DNA of 64,000 nucleotides from Xanthomonas vasicola (GCF_000772705.2 NZ_JSBW02000036.1:1-64000), one strand, 5' to 3'; counted from the first letter of the stretch, positions 1 through 9,931 are shown. Translations and numbers: made by a program. The notes: generated by a model from the letters alone, not told the origin.

Positions 1-331
1 GGACAGCGGCTATACGGGGCTTGAGAAGCGCGATGAGATGAAGGGCAAGCGCAAGTTGCGCTACCTGATCGCGGAGAAGCGCTCGAAGCTGAAGCAGATC
101 AAGAACAAGCGCGAACTGAAGTTGGCCAAGCGCTGGGAGCACACCAAGGCCAGCCTGCGTGCGAAGGTGGAACACCCGTTTCGGGTGATCAAGCGTCAGT
201 TTGGTTACGTCAAGGTGCGCTATCGCGGTTTGGCGAAGAACACCGCACAGGTGCTGACGCTGTTTGCACTGTCGAATCTGTGGCTGACGCGCAAAGCGTT
301 AATGCCTGCTGCGGGGAAGCTGTGCCTGTAA
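1..331 (+). mobile_element. IS5-family transposase, C-terminal part (cut by window start)
   Basis: The reading frame is already open at base 2 and runs to the TAA at 329-331, so this is the 3' end of a longer transposase gene. The translation is very basic and holds the YxGLxKR motif near its start and, around 165-235, the C1 block of IS5-type DDE transposases (V-E-HPFRVIKRQFG, then KVRYRGLAKN); the Glu of VEHPF would be the third catalytic acidic residue. It resembles the IS1478/IS1479-type elements common in Xanthomonas (family knowledge, not searched). The right end of the element should lie about 350-435, because a different gene (hsdS) is already in frame by about 440. I could not fix the terminal inverted repeat without the left end. 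Confidence 0.85.
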
Positions 332-401
332 CCCAGGCAACACCCCGCAAACGGCCGAAACCGGCAAAAAATCGGCGATTTGAGCGCCCTCAGCGCGGCG
401 G

Positions 402-1016
402 ATGCGGTTGCTTCGTTTTCCGGTCGCGTTGATCAGACCATCCTTAAAGGTCGTCGCAAGAGACATCGAAAAAAATTATGCTCGGACGCGCCTGAAGGGC
501 GGAGAAGTCCTTCTTGCAATTCGCGGCTCAATAGGCAACACAGCCGTAGCGCCGAAATCACTCGCGAATTGCAACATCAGCCGAGAAGTCGCGATGATTC
601 CTTGTATCGAAGATGTTGATTCCATGTTCGTTGCATTGGTTCTTCAAAGTAAACGAGGACAGCAACTGTTGGCAGGGAAAACTCGTGGCGTTGCACAAAA
701 GGGCATCAATCTAGCTGACGTCCGAAGACTTCCAATTGCATTGCCTTCGCGGACTGCCCAGAGGGAAATCGTCGACCGCGTCGAACAACTCTTCACCTAC
801 GCCGACCAGCTGGAAGCCAAGGTCGTCGCCGCCCAGCAGCGCATCGACGCCCTGACCCAGAGCCTGCTCGCCAAGGCCTTCCGCGGCGAACTGGTGCCAC
901 AGGACCCCACCGACGAACCGGCCAGCGTGCTGCTGGAACGCATCCGCGCCCAGCGCGCCGCCGCACCCAAACCCAAACCCAAAGCGCGGCCGCAAGGCGG
1001 CGACAAGCTGATCTGA
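402..1016 (+). pseudogene. hsdS: Type I restriction specificity subunit HsdS, 3' fragment
   Basis: The translation from about base 440 matches the distal half of type I restriction-modification specificity subunits: a second target-recognition domain (motifs YARTRLKGGEVLLAIRGSIGN and NISREVAMIP), the conserved GINLADVRRLPIALP segment, then the long C-terminal helical spacer (QREIVDRVEQLFTYAD...LTQSLLAKAFRGELV) that packs against HsdM. HsdS normally has about 400-600 residues and two recognition domains; only about 190 residues remain. The first ATG at 402 lies at the junction with the insertion element and is probably not a real start. No hsdM or hsdR is present to the right. I infer that the IS element, or a deletion associated with it, removed the 5' half, so the protein is not functional. 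Confidence 0.8.
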
Positions 1017-1047
1017 TCCATCCCATCCATCACAAGGAAGCGAACCC

Positions 1048-1247
1048 ATGACCACGTTCGACAGCACCAAACTGCCATTGAAGGACCTGCTCAAGGACGT
1101 CGTCCAAGGCAAGATCCAGCTGCCGGATTTCCAGCGCGGCTGGCGAACATGTGCGCAGCCTGCTGGTCAGCCTGGGGCGCTCGTTCCCGGTGGGTGCAGT
1201 GATGCTGCTGGAAACCGGCGGCGAGGTGCGCTTCCAGGTCCGCAGAC
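1048..1247 (+). pseudogene. DUF262 (GmrSD/ParB-like nuclease) N-terminal remnant, frameshifted
   Basis: A good start (ATG 1048, AAGGAAG upstream) opens a protein beginning MTTFDSTKLPLKDLLKD and continuing to LPDFQRGW, the signature N-terminus of DUF262 proteins, which often accompany type I restriction systems. Directly after the Trp codon the frame shifts: the expected continuation (EHVRSLLVSLGRSFPVGA, then MLLETGGEVRFQV) sits in the next frame from about 1145. A small deletion of roughly 8-11 bases after base 1143, which would remove the usual V-W-D-D, explains this. The similarity stops at about 1245, where an unrelated gene fragment begins. Full-length DUF262 proteins are several hundred residues, so this is a dead stub. 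Confidence 0.75.
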
Positions 1248-1384
1248 CTGATGCACAGCTTCATGGCGATCAAGCGCCACGGTCGCGCCGACGAAGTGGC
1301 CGGCATGGTGGCCTGGCTGGCGGGCCCGGAGCGGGCTTTGTGACCGGGGCGATGCATACGATCGATGGTGCGTTTGGAGCATGA
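1248..1384 (+). pseudogene. Short-chain dehydrogenase C-terminal scrap, frameshifted
   Basis: Fused directly to the DUF262 stub is the last stretch of a short-chain dehydrogenase/reductase: GRADEVAGMVAWLAGPE in one frame, then AGFVTGAMHTIDGAFGA in the next, ending at TGA 1382-1384. The pattern (R-x-x-E-V-A, then L-A-G-P/S...G-x-x-x-D-G-G/A) is the conserved C-terminus of FabG-like SDR proteins. One base is missing near 1331 (GAGCGGGC where GAGGCGGGC would keep the frame). About 45 residues survive out of about 250. The two fragments meet within a few bases near 1247, which suggests illegitimate recombination. Confidence 0.65.
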
Positions 1385-1641
1385 GATGGCGACGTCTGCG
1401 TTGAGGGCGCTGCGGCTCGACACGTATCGCGACGGGCGGCGGCAAACGCCCTCGGTCGACACATGGCGAGCCGCCATTGCACCGGCAGCATCGTGGTCCA
1501 CGCGCATTATTTTGCTGGCAGCGGGTGATCGTCTTTTCACGTTATGCGGCGCATTGCATCCGCAATCGCCCGCTGGGCTTGGGCTGTCGCATTGATTCTG
1601 ATTTGCCTATAGTTGCGGCGAACCCTGCAATGGATTGACCA

Positions 1642-2505
1642 ATGCACATGATGTCATCCGGTCGGTGCCTGGCCCTTGCACTTGCCGTCGCCGTCACCGG
1701 CAGTAACTGTGCACGGACGCCATCACCCGAACAAAAAAGGACTTCCACCATGTCAGGCACCGTCACCACCGGCCGCACCATCAACGGGCATACCTATACG
1801 GATGCGCCGGTTGACGTGAAACTCGGGCCGCACATCTTCCGCATCCCCGCCAACTATCTGGACAGCCAGATCGCACCATGGCCGGGCGAAGGCGTGACGC
1901 TGGTCATCGAATGGCCGGACATGACCCCTACTCCGCCCGGTGCGCGGGCCAATCCGCGTACGAATGATTTCAGGAAGGAGATCCACGCAGCGATCGACTA
2001 CGTTGACCGGGTCCCGATTGAGGCATTGCTTGGAAGCTATTCGTCGAACGAAGCACTTACCAAGGCTGATTGGGTCGAACGAGGTAATCCTGCGGAGAGG
2101 CTCGATCTACGGATTGCACAGCCTGAAACACTCGGATTGACGCCCTATGCCATCGATGAAGAAAAGATGGCGGTGTACGTTAAAGCGTACGAAGCCCGCT
2201 ACAGCAAACCTCCGACACGCAATCCTGCGTTTGAGGACGATTGGTATGTTGCGCGCGATTCTGGCGGCAATCTAACCACTTTTATCAAGTGCGATAGCGT
2301 CAATTTTCGTAAAGATGGCATCCGGCTTGAGGGCGACCAAGTCATTGACGAAGAAGAACCAGTTATCGCCGGATGTACGCACTACCTTGTGGATGTCGAG
2401 AAAAAACTATCCATCACGCTCAACTACCATCGCGCGTTCCTAAGAGACTGGAAACGTATGGAAAAAGCGATTCGGGACGTTTTGGTAAACACCAAAGTTG
2501 GATGA
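1642..2505 (+). CDS. Putative immunity protein of the following X-T4SS effector
   Basis: Protein of 287 residues from ATG 1642, or 251 from ATG 1750, which has the better ribosome-binding site (AAGGA, 8 bases upstream). The longer form starts with a basic stretch and a hydrophobic run (CLALALAVAVTG) followed by Cys in T-G-S-N-C, like a lipoprotein signal peptide but with an imperfect lipobox. The body has no domain I can name with certainty (blocks such as PVDVKLGPHIFRIPANY, TLVIEWPDM and HYLVDVEKKLSITLNY). It lies 25 bases upstream of an XVIPCD effector gene. In Xanthomonas the cognate inhibitors (X-Tfi) are typically periplasmic lipoproteins encoded next to the effector, so an immunity role is inferred from context. 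The conflict between the export signal (upstream start) and the strong RBS (downstream start) is unresolved. Confidence 0.6.
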   Translation: MHMMSSGRCLALALAVAVTGSNCARTPSPEQKRTSTMSGTVTTGRTINGHTYTDAPVDVKLGPHIFRIPANYLDSQIAPWPGEGVTLVIEWPDMTPTPPGARANPRTNDFRKEIHAAIDYVDRVPIEALLGSYSSNEALTKADWVERGNPAERLDLRIAQPETLGLTPYAIDEEKMAVYVKAYEARYSKPPTRNPAFEDDWYVARDSGGNLTTFIKCDSVNFRKDGIRLEGDQVIDEEEPVIAGCTHYLVDVEKKLSITLNYHRAFLRDWKRMEKAIRDVLVNTKVG

Positions 2506-2530
2506 TCGACACTTTTTCAAGGAGTAAATC

Positions 2531-3856
2531 ATGGGTGGATTAACTCAGCAGAACTTGACGATCCTGCGCAGCTACGCAAAAGCAGGCAATCGTGAGCTGT
2601 ACTGGAACTACCTCTCGCAACTGCCCGGCGCAGACGGCTACGGAACGCTCGCGCTTGGTGTCGTGCGTAATGACAGTTTGCCGGGGCGCGTTGCGAATCG
2701 TTACGCGCAAGATTATGCGAACACGCAGCACGAGAGCGGCTCGCGCTTTGCTAATGCTCAACTGAGCGAACGTCAGTGGGAGAGCTTCGGACAGACGTTG
2801 CTGGAGAGGGATTTGGAACTTCGGCAAGCATGGCTCCGTCGAGAACGTCCGGATCTGGCACTGAACCTACCAGGCGCCTCCGTCATGCTCGCGCACGACC
2901 GCGCGTTTGAGCAGCGCCGGCTCGACCCTAACTGCTGGACACCTCGCGTGCTACTGCAAGCGGCCCTAGAGAAAAGCGGTCCCCAGAAGCTGGAGCAGAT
3001 CTGGACCAACATGCTCGACAACGGGTACGCCGGCGCCAGCCGCATCGGCAACACGGGTTACGAGACCTTCTCACAGATGGGCATGGCGGCCGGGAGCGAG
3101 TACCTGGCCAAGCTCGGCACCACCGAAGCGATCCAGATGCTGGAGGGCCGCTCCGCCGTCGACCCCAATGTCATCGGCAGCAACAGCTTCTACGCGATGT
3201 ACTTCGAGCAGGAACGCAAATGGGTGAACGTCAGCGCCAGTGGCGGGCATCTTTCCATGCGCGAAGAAACCAATCCTGCACGTATCGCCGAACTCGACGA
3301 CGCCCGCGCCGTCCGTCTGGAGCGGCAGCAGAAAGCCACGCAGTTCCACGAAGAAGATCCGTACCGCTCCATTACCCGCAGCCCGTTCACTGCATCGGTC
3401 GATGGTGTACCCAATCAAACACAGGCGCCGACCAAGCTGGCCGATATCGGCCCGGACCATCGGGACTACAACTTGCTGCAGCAGGTGCGTACGGGCGTGG
3501 GTGCGATCGATGCGCAAGCCGGGCGCACACCGGACGAAAACAGCGAGCGCCTCATCGCCAGCGTGATGACCCTCGCCCGCCAGAACAATCTGGATCGCGC
3601 CGATCATGTTGTGCTGAGCAACCAGACCGCCGAACACCCGGCGGGGCGTACCGTCTTTGTGGTGCAGGGCGAATTGAACAACCCTGCCCATCTGCGTGCC
3701 GCCATGCCCACCGATGTGGCGGTGCGCACACCGGTGGAGCAATCGCTGCAGCAACTGGAAACGGCCAGCGTGGAGCGGCAACGGGCCCTGATGCAGGGCC
3801 AGCAGCAAGACATGGACAATCGGGTGCGCGAGAATATGTCGATGCGCATGGCGTGA
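2531..3856 (+). CDS. X-T4SS antibacterial effector (XVIP) with C-terminal XVIPCD
   Basis: Protein of 441 residues with RBS AAGGAG ahead of ATG 2531. Residues about 311-441 carry the hallmarks of the Xanthomonas VirD4-interacting protein conserved domain: the RDYNLLQQVRTGVGAID opening, R-T-P-D-E-N-SERLIAS, FVVQGELNNPAHLRA at about 376-390, and a Gln-rich end (QSLQQLE, then QGQQQDMD). This domain sends effectors through the bacteria-killing type IV secretion system of Xanthomonas (family knowledge). Residues 1-300 hold no lysozyme, peptidase or lipase motif that I recognise; they are mainly helical in character (LTQQNLTILRSYAKAGNREL at the start). The putative immunity gene precedes it by 25 bases, the usual arrangement. 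A bidirectional terminator follows at 4081-4114. Confidence 0.85.
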   Translation: MGGLTQQNLTILRSYAKAGNRELYWNYLSQLPGADGYGTLALGVVRNDSLPGRVANRYAQDYANTQHESGSRFANAQLSERQWESFGQTLLERDLELRQAWLRRERPDLALNLPGASVMLAHDRAFEQRRLDPNCWTPRVLLQAALEKSGPQKLEQIWTNMLDNGYAGASRIGNTGYETFSQMGMAAGSEYLAKLGTTEAIQMLEGRSAVDPNVIGSNSFYAMYFEQERKWVNVSASGGHLSMREETNPARIAELDDARAVRLERQQKATQFHEEDPYRSITRSPFTASVDGVPNQTQAPTKLADIGPDHRDYNLLQQVRTGVGAIDAQAGRTPDENSERLIASVMTLARQNNLDRADHVVLSNQTAEHPAGRTVFVVQGELNNPAHLRAAMPTDVAVRTPVEQSLQQLETASVERQRALMQGQQQDMDNRVRENMSMRMA

Positions 3857-3918
3857 TGCATGTAGCCAACCGCAGCCGGTCGGCCGGCGCGCTGGAGCCA
3901 GGTGCGGCGCGCAGCGTT

Positions 3919-3946
3919 GCAGCACGCAGCACGCAGCACGCAGCAC
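3919..3946. repeat. Short tandem repeat, four copies of GCAGCAC
   Basis: Four perfect, uninterrupted 7-base units lie downstream of the effector gene. The same heptamer occurs three times in tandem at 42272-42292, also between genes. Confidence 0.9.
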
Positions 3947-4080
3947 GGCTCAGAATCGCTCGACAACGGAATCGGCAGTTACAACGCGCGCGTTGCACAT
4001 TTCAGGCATCCACACACCAGATCCATTCTCTGCTGTTCCTGGCCAATCCGCTTCACCTGCAATGGTGGCCACTGCACCAA

Positions 4081-4114
4081 ACAAAAAGCCCGGAAAATAC
4101 CGGGCTTTTTGTTT
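4081..4114. terminator. Bidirectional terminator between effector and pepN
   Basis: The hairpin AAAAAGCCCGG-AAAATA-CCGGGCTTTTT has an A-run on the left and a T-run on the right, so it can end transcription of both convergent genes (the effector ending at 3856 and pepN ending at 4129). Confidence 0.9.
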
Positions 4115-4128
4115 CTCTACGCTATTCG

Positions 4129-6798
4129 TCACGCTTTGCGCTTTTTCAACCAGGCCGCAATCTGCGGCACCCGCCGTTCGCGCAACGTCACCCGCGTCTG
4201 GATGGTGCTGATGGCGGTTTCTGCATCGCGGCGTGAGGTGGGGGCCAGGTAGGTGCCCGCGTACGCCTTGATCTTGTCGATGGTCTCCAGCTTGCTCGAG
4301 CCTGCGGCCAGGTGCGGGTAGTAGCGGGCGCGCGAGGTGGAGTCGATCAGCTTATCCACCTGGGTGCGATGCGCCAAGGCGAAGTCGAATGCCAGCTCCG
4401 GATGCTCGCTGCCGACATCGCCGATCATGCTAGCGCCGGTGGTGGCGCCGGGCTCGTCGGTGAGTGCAAGTTCAAGGGCGCGCTGCGCCAACGCCGGGTC
4501 CCTGCCTTCAGCCAGCAGGGCGTAAAATTGGTCGCGCAGCATCGACGAAGTTTCTTTCTTCGCCATGGCATGCAATGCGTCCCAGGTAGCGGAGTCGGCG
4601 TGGCGAGCGACGATGCCCAGCACCGTGCTACGTAACTCTGGCGACAACGTGCCCGGGTCGGCCTGGAACGAAGCGAAACGACGCTGCGCTTCGGCGATCA
4701 CCTGTGCATCGTCCAGCGCGCTCAGGCTGTTGAGCAGGCTGGCACGCAACTGCTTGGTCTGTGCACTGTCGTCCTTGCGCTCGTCCCAGCCGAGCGTGGC
4801 GAACTCGGGAGCAAGCCGCGCACGCGCGAAGCGCCGCCAGCTGGCCTGAGCTTTCGGATCGCCGTCGAACAAGCTATCGATACCGGAGAACGTGCCGGAC
4901 ACCACTTCCCACAGATCCGGCGAGCTGCCGACCGGCACCTTGGCGGTGAGCTCAAGCAGGTCCGCTTCGGGCTGCAGGCCCACCGGTGCCAGCGCAGCGG
5001 TATCCATCAGTACACCCAGCTGATCGACCACCGGCAACGCATCGAACCCCTTGGTGAGCGCGGTGAATTGCGCCGGTGCATACAGCGTGCGGAAGTAACC
5101 CTTCTGCCCGGCATTGACCACGATGGGGGCATCGCAGCCAGGTCGCTGCACCTGCGCGCTGCCATCCACCAATACGCGCACCGGCGTGCCATTGGCGCCG
5201 CGCACCGTGACGGGCACATGCCAGCGCAATGGCTGTTTGTCGGGGCGGTCGACGGTGTATTCGCCTTGTTTCAGCTGCACGGTCGTGGTGCCGGCAATGC
5301 AGCTGGCGCTGACCTGGATCAACGGCACACCCGGCTGCAAGGTGAAGTCGTGCGCCACCTGGGTGAACTGCTTGCCCGGTGCCACTGCATCGATCTGCTG
5401 CCACAACGCATCGGTGACGGCGTTGCCGTATTGATGCTGTTTGAGATAGCTGCGCACGCCGTTACGCCAGTTGTCGGCACCCACATAGTCTTCGAGCATG
5501 GCGATCACCGCCTCGCCCTTGTCGTAGGTGATCTGGTCGAATGCCTGGCTGGCCTGCTCCACGGTGGCGACGTGCTGCACCACCGGGTGGGTGGTGACAT
5601 ACGCATCGCGACGCATCGCCGCACGGCTCTTGAACGCCGCGCCGGTGTTATCAATATCCCATTCCGGATGCAGCTTGTGCGTGGTGCGCGCCTCCATCCA
5701 GTTGGCGAACCCTTCGTTGAGCCACAGGTCGTCCCACCACGCCATGGTCACCAGGTTGCCGAACCACTGATGCGCGATCTCGTGCGCGGCAACGGTGAAA
5801 ACGCCCTGCTTGTCGTTGATGTTGGACGTGGCCGGGTCGAGCAGTAGCGAGTATTCGAAGGTGAAGATCGCCCCCCAGTTTTCCATTGCGCTGAAGAACT
5901 GGCTTTGCCCGGGTGCGGCGATGTTGTCCAGTTTCGGCAACGGATACGGGATGCCGAAATAGGCGTTGTATTCGTGCAGCACGTCGCGCCCGGAATCCAG
6001 TGCGAACTGCGCCTGGTCCACCTTGCCCTTCTGCGCGATCACGCCAATCTCGGTGCCATTGTCGGCCTTGCGCGTCGCCCGCTCGAAGTCGCCGACACTC
6101 ATGAACAACAGGTACGTGGACATCTTGGGCGTGGTCTGGAAGGCCACGCGCTTCATGCCACCGGCACCATTGCTGGACGAGGCAACCGGCATGTTGCTCA
6201 CCGCCATCTGCGCGGCCGGCGCAATGACTGCCAGGTCGAACGTGGCCTTGAAATTGGGCTCGTCCCACGACGGAATGAAGCGGCGCGCATCGGAATTTTC
6301 GAACTGGGTAAACAACGCGCGGCGCTGGCCTTGTGGAGTGGCGTAATTCAGCGCGAATAAGCCGTTGGCCTGCGTATTGATTACACCGCTGTAGTCGATG
6401 GACAACACGTAGTTGCCCGGCGCCAGCGGCTTGTTGAAGGCGAACGTGGCGGTCTGCGCCTGATCATCGGTGCTGACCTTGGCAGTCTGCGGCGTGCCGC
6501 TCTTGCGCTGCGCCAATGTGCTGCGCGCGAAGGTGAGATTGGCCGCCTGCAACACGATGCGGTCGGTGGCCTGCAGCACGACGATGTCGATGGCGACCTT
6601 GCCGTCGAAGGTCATCTTGTCGGCGTGCGGAGTGATCTCCACCGCGTAATGCGTGGGCTTGGCCGTCCGCGGCAACTGGCTGGTGACCTGCGTGGCAGAT
6701 GCGCTGATTGCATCGGGTGCAGCAGCGCCGTGAGCCGACGCAACGGCGGAGGTAGTGGCCAGGGCCAGCGCAATAGCAGTCACCAGGATCTGGCGCAT
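4129..6798 (-). CDS. pepN: Periplasmic M1-family aminopeptidase (aminopeptidase N)
   Basis: An 889-residue zinc metallopeptidase that removes N-terminal amino acids from peptides. A signal peptide (residues about 1-22, ending SAVASAHG) indicates export. The zinc site HEIAH is at 339-343 with the third ligand Glu362 in WLNEGFANW. The exopeptidase loop upstream reads FSAMENWGA, so the usual first Gly of GAMEN is Ser. After the catalytic and beta domains, the C-terminal 350 residues form the helical ERAP1-like region. ATG 6798 has AGGAA seven bases upstream. It is monocistronic, convergent with the effector gene and shares its terminator. Distinct from the cytosolic E. coli PepN because of its export signal; the gene symbol follows common Xanthomonas usage. 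Confidence 0.93.
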   Translation of the reverse strand: MRQILVTAIALALATTSAVASAHGAAAPDAISASATQVTSQLPRTAKPTHYAVEITPHADKMTFDGKVAIDIVVLQATDRIVLQAANLTFARSTLAQRKSGTPQTAKVSTDDQAQTATFAFNKPLAPGNYVLSIDYSGVINTQANGLFALNYATPQGQRRALFTQFENSDARRFIPSWDEPNFKATFDLAVIAPAAQMAVSNMPVASSSNGAGGMKRVAFQTTPKMSTYLLFMSVGDFERATRKADNGTEIGVIAQKGKVDQAQFALDSGRDVLHEYNAYFGIPYPLPKLDNIAAPGQSQFFSAMENWGAIFTFEYSLLLDPATSNINDKQGVFTVAAHEIAHQWFGNLVTMAWWDDLWLNEGFANWMEARTTHKLHPEWDIDNTGAAFKSRAAMRRDAYVTTHPVVQHVATVEQASQAFDQITYDKGEAVIAMLEDYVGADNWRNGVRSYLKQHQYGNAVTDALWQQIDAVAPGKQFTQVAHDFTLQPGVPLIQVSASCIAGTTTVQLKQGEYTVDRPDKQPLRWHVPVTVRGANGTPVRVLVDGSAQVQRPGCDAPIVVNAGQKGYFRTLYAPAQFTALTKGFDALPVVDQLGVLMDTAALAPVGLQPEADLLELTAKVPVGSSPDLWEVVSGTFSGIDSLFDGDPKAQASWRRFARARLAPEFATLGWDERKDDSAQTKQLRASLLNSLSALDDAQVIAEAQRRFASFQADPGTLSPELRSTVLGIVARHADSATWDALHAMAKKETSSMLRDQFYALLAEGRDPALAQRALELALTDEPGATTGASMIGDVGSEHPELAFDFALAHRTQVDKLIDSTSRARYYPHLAAGSSKLETIDKIKAYAGTYLAPTSRRDAETAISTIQTRVTLRERRVPQIAAWLKKRKA

Positions 6799-7202
6799 GA
6801 CGTTCCTAAAAAGAGTAATGAGGTAGACGAAGTCGTACAGCGGGCCAGCATCATGGCGCCAACACGCAAGGGCTCACACGGCCAAAAGTCATGCGCCCGC
6901 CTGCCAGACGCGAAGACACACACGTCAAAGAGAAGCCACTGTAACGACGGGGTGTGAGGACATCAGACCAGAGCAAGCAATCCCCACTGGCGGAAGCATG
7001 CTACAGGGCTGTGCTGAACACGCCCCGCATTGATAAGGCTTGGGCGGCCCATAGCAGTTGTCAGCTAGGTGCGGGGGGAGCTGAGGGGCGGGAGTCTTCG
7101 AGTGGTAGTGCGATCACCAACAGTGCAGACATAAGAATCAGGCCACCGCAGTTGCCGTCGCCCTACCTCGCCCCAAAGCAGCGCTCGACAGCATAACGCA
7201 AA
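6799..7202. other. Gene-less stretch between pepN and purA
   Basis: No reading frame here has a credible start, RBS and protein-like composition. The part next to pepN (6800-6960) should hold its promoter; I see no clear -35/-10 pair that I would defend. Confidence 0.5.
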
Positions 7203-7232
7203 CAAAAGCCCCGCTTTCGAAGGGCTCTTGTC
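7203..7232 (-). terminator. Terminator of purA
   Basis: Read on the minus strand, AGAGCCCTTCGAAAGCGGGGCT forms a short stem (AGCCC/GGGCT with flanking pairs) followed by TTTTG, about 25 bases after the purA stop codon. Confidence 0.75.
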
Positions 7233-7254
7233 GTTTCACTCACGCATCAGCCGA

Positions 7255-8754
<1,500 letters not shown>

Positions 8755-8880
8755 CTACCCCTGGCGGACGGCGGATCGGGGGCTGGTGCGGCTGGCCGTC
8801 GGTTGCGCGGTGCTCCGAGCGCTGCCGGCCCCAGCCGGCCCCAGCCCGGGAGTATCACCGTAGCGACAATCACAATGGGT

Positions 8881-8946
8881 CGCAGGCGCGCACCCGGGCG
8901 CGACAGGCGTTGCCGGTGAAGCCGTCGCGCCAGGTGCGCTCCTGCG
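8881..8946. repeat. Palindromic intergenic repeat, copy 1
   Basis: Inverted arms CGCAGGCGCGCACCCGGGCG and CGCGCCAGGTGCGCTCCTGCG flank a centre containing AGGCGTTGCCGG. The same arms and centre recur at 16273-16340. Confidence 0.75.
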
Positions 8947-9019
8947 AGGCAGCATTCATTGCAGGGATCTTGAGTGCAGCGTTGCAGTGGCCCATGCGTG
9001 TTGTGCCATGACGGCACAT

Positions 9020-9053
9020 ACGAAAACGCCCGCATTACGCGGGCGTTTTCGTT
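9020..9053 (-). terminator. Terminator of hflK-hflC
   Basis: An almost perfect hairpin, ACGAAAACGCCCGC-ATTA-GCGGGCGTTTTCGT (sharing the central bases), lies 15 bases after the hflC stop codon. It has a T-run on both strands and could work both ways. Confidence 0.9.
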
Positions 9054-9067
9054 TCAAGGCAGAGCGA

Positions 9068-9931
9068 TCAACGATCGCTCTTGAGGTACTGCAGGAACGG
9101 ATCGTTCTTGTCCAACACGATCACGCCATTGCCGTCGGTCATGGAGCCGCGGTAGGCCTCCAGGCTGCGGTAGAAGGCGTAGAACGAGGGGTCTTTGGAA
9201 CCCGCCTGGCCGTAGATGCGAGCGGCTTCGGCATCGCCTTCGCCGCGCAGCTTCTGCGCATCGCGCTCGGCGTCGGCCACGATCACGGTGGACTCGCGGT
9301 CGGCTTGCGCGCGGATGGTCAGGGCCTGCTCTTCGCCTTCGGCGCGCAGCTTGCTGGCTTCCTGCTTGCGTTGGGCGCGCATGCGCTCGTAGACGTCGGT
9401 GATCACCTGGCTGTCGGTCGGCAGGTCAATCTGCTTGATGCGCAGGTCGGTGATCTGCATGCCTAAGCCCTTGATCGCGCCGTTGATGGCCTTGAGCTGG
9501 CTGGCGATCAGTTCGCTGCGGTAGCCGGAGACCAGCTGCTGCAAGGTGCGCGAGTTGATCTGGTTGCGCAGCGAATCGGTGATGATTGGCGCCAGGCGCG
9601 AGTTGGCCACCGACTCTTCACCACCGGTGGCGCGATAGAAGGCCCGCACATCGGAGATGTAACCGATGGCGAAGAAGTCCACGCTCACGTCTTTCTGTTC
9701 GGCGGTGAAGTAGCGCGCCGGGGCGGTGTCCAGCACCTGGAAGCGGCGGTCGAACACGCGCACCGATTCCACCACCGGAACCTTGAAGTGCAGGCCGGGC
9801 TTGATGTCGGCACGCACCACACGGCCCAGGTTGAGCACCATGGCGGTCTGGTCTTCGCGCACCACGAATACCGAGCCCATCAGGGTCAGCAGCACGGCGA
9901 CGATCAGGCCGATAACTAGCGAATTCTTCAT
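9068..9931 (-). CDS. hflC: HflC, regulator of the FtsH protease
   Basis: A 287-residue SPFH/band-7 protein. One membrane anchor at the N-terminus (SLVIGLIVAVLLTLMGSVFVV) is followed by the SPFH domain facing the periplasm (EDQTAMVLNLGRV) and a helical tail. With HflK it forms the cage-like complex that surrounds FtsH and limits degradation of membrane proteins (known of the family). Its ATG overlaps the hflK stop codon as TAATG, so the two are translationally coupled. Confidence 0.95.
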   Translation of the reverse strand: MKNSLVIGLIVAVLLTLMGSVFVVREDQTAMVLNLGRVVRADIKPGLHFKVPVVESVRVFDRRFQVLDTAPARYFTAEQKDVSVDFFAIGYISDVRAFYRATGGEESVANSRLAPIITDSLRNQINSRTLQQLVSGYRSELIASQLKAINGAIKGLGMQITDLRIKQIDLPTDSQVITDVYERMRAQRKQEASKLRAEGEEQALTIRAQADRESTVIVADAERDAQKLRGEGDAEAARIYGQAGSKDPSFYAFYRSLEAYRGSMTDGNGVIVLDKNDPFLQYLKSDR

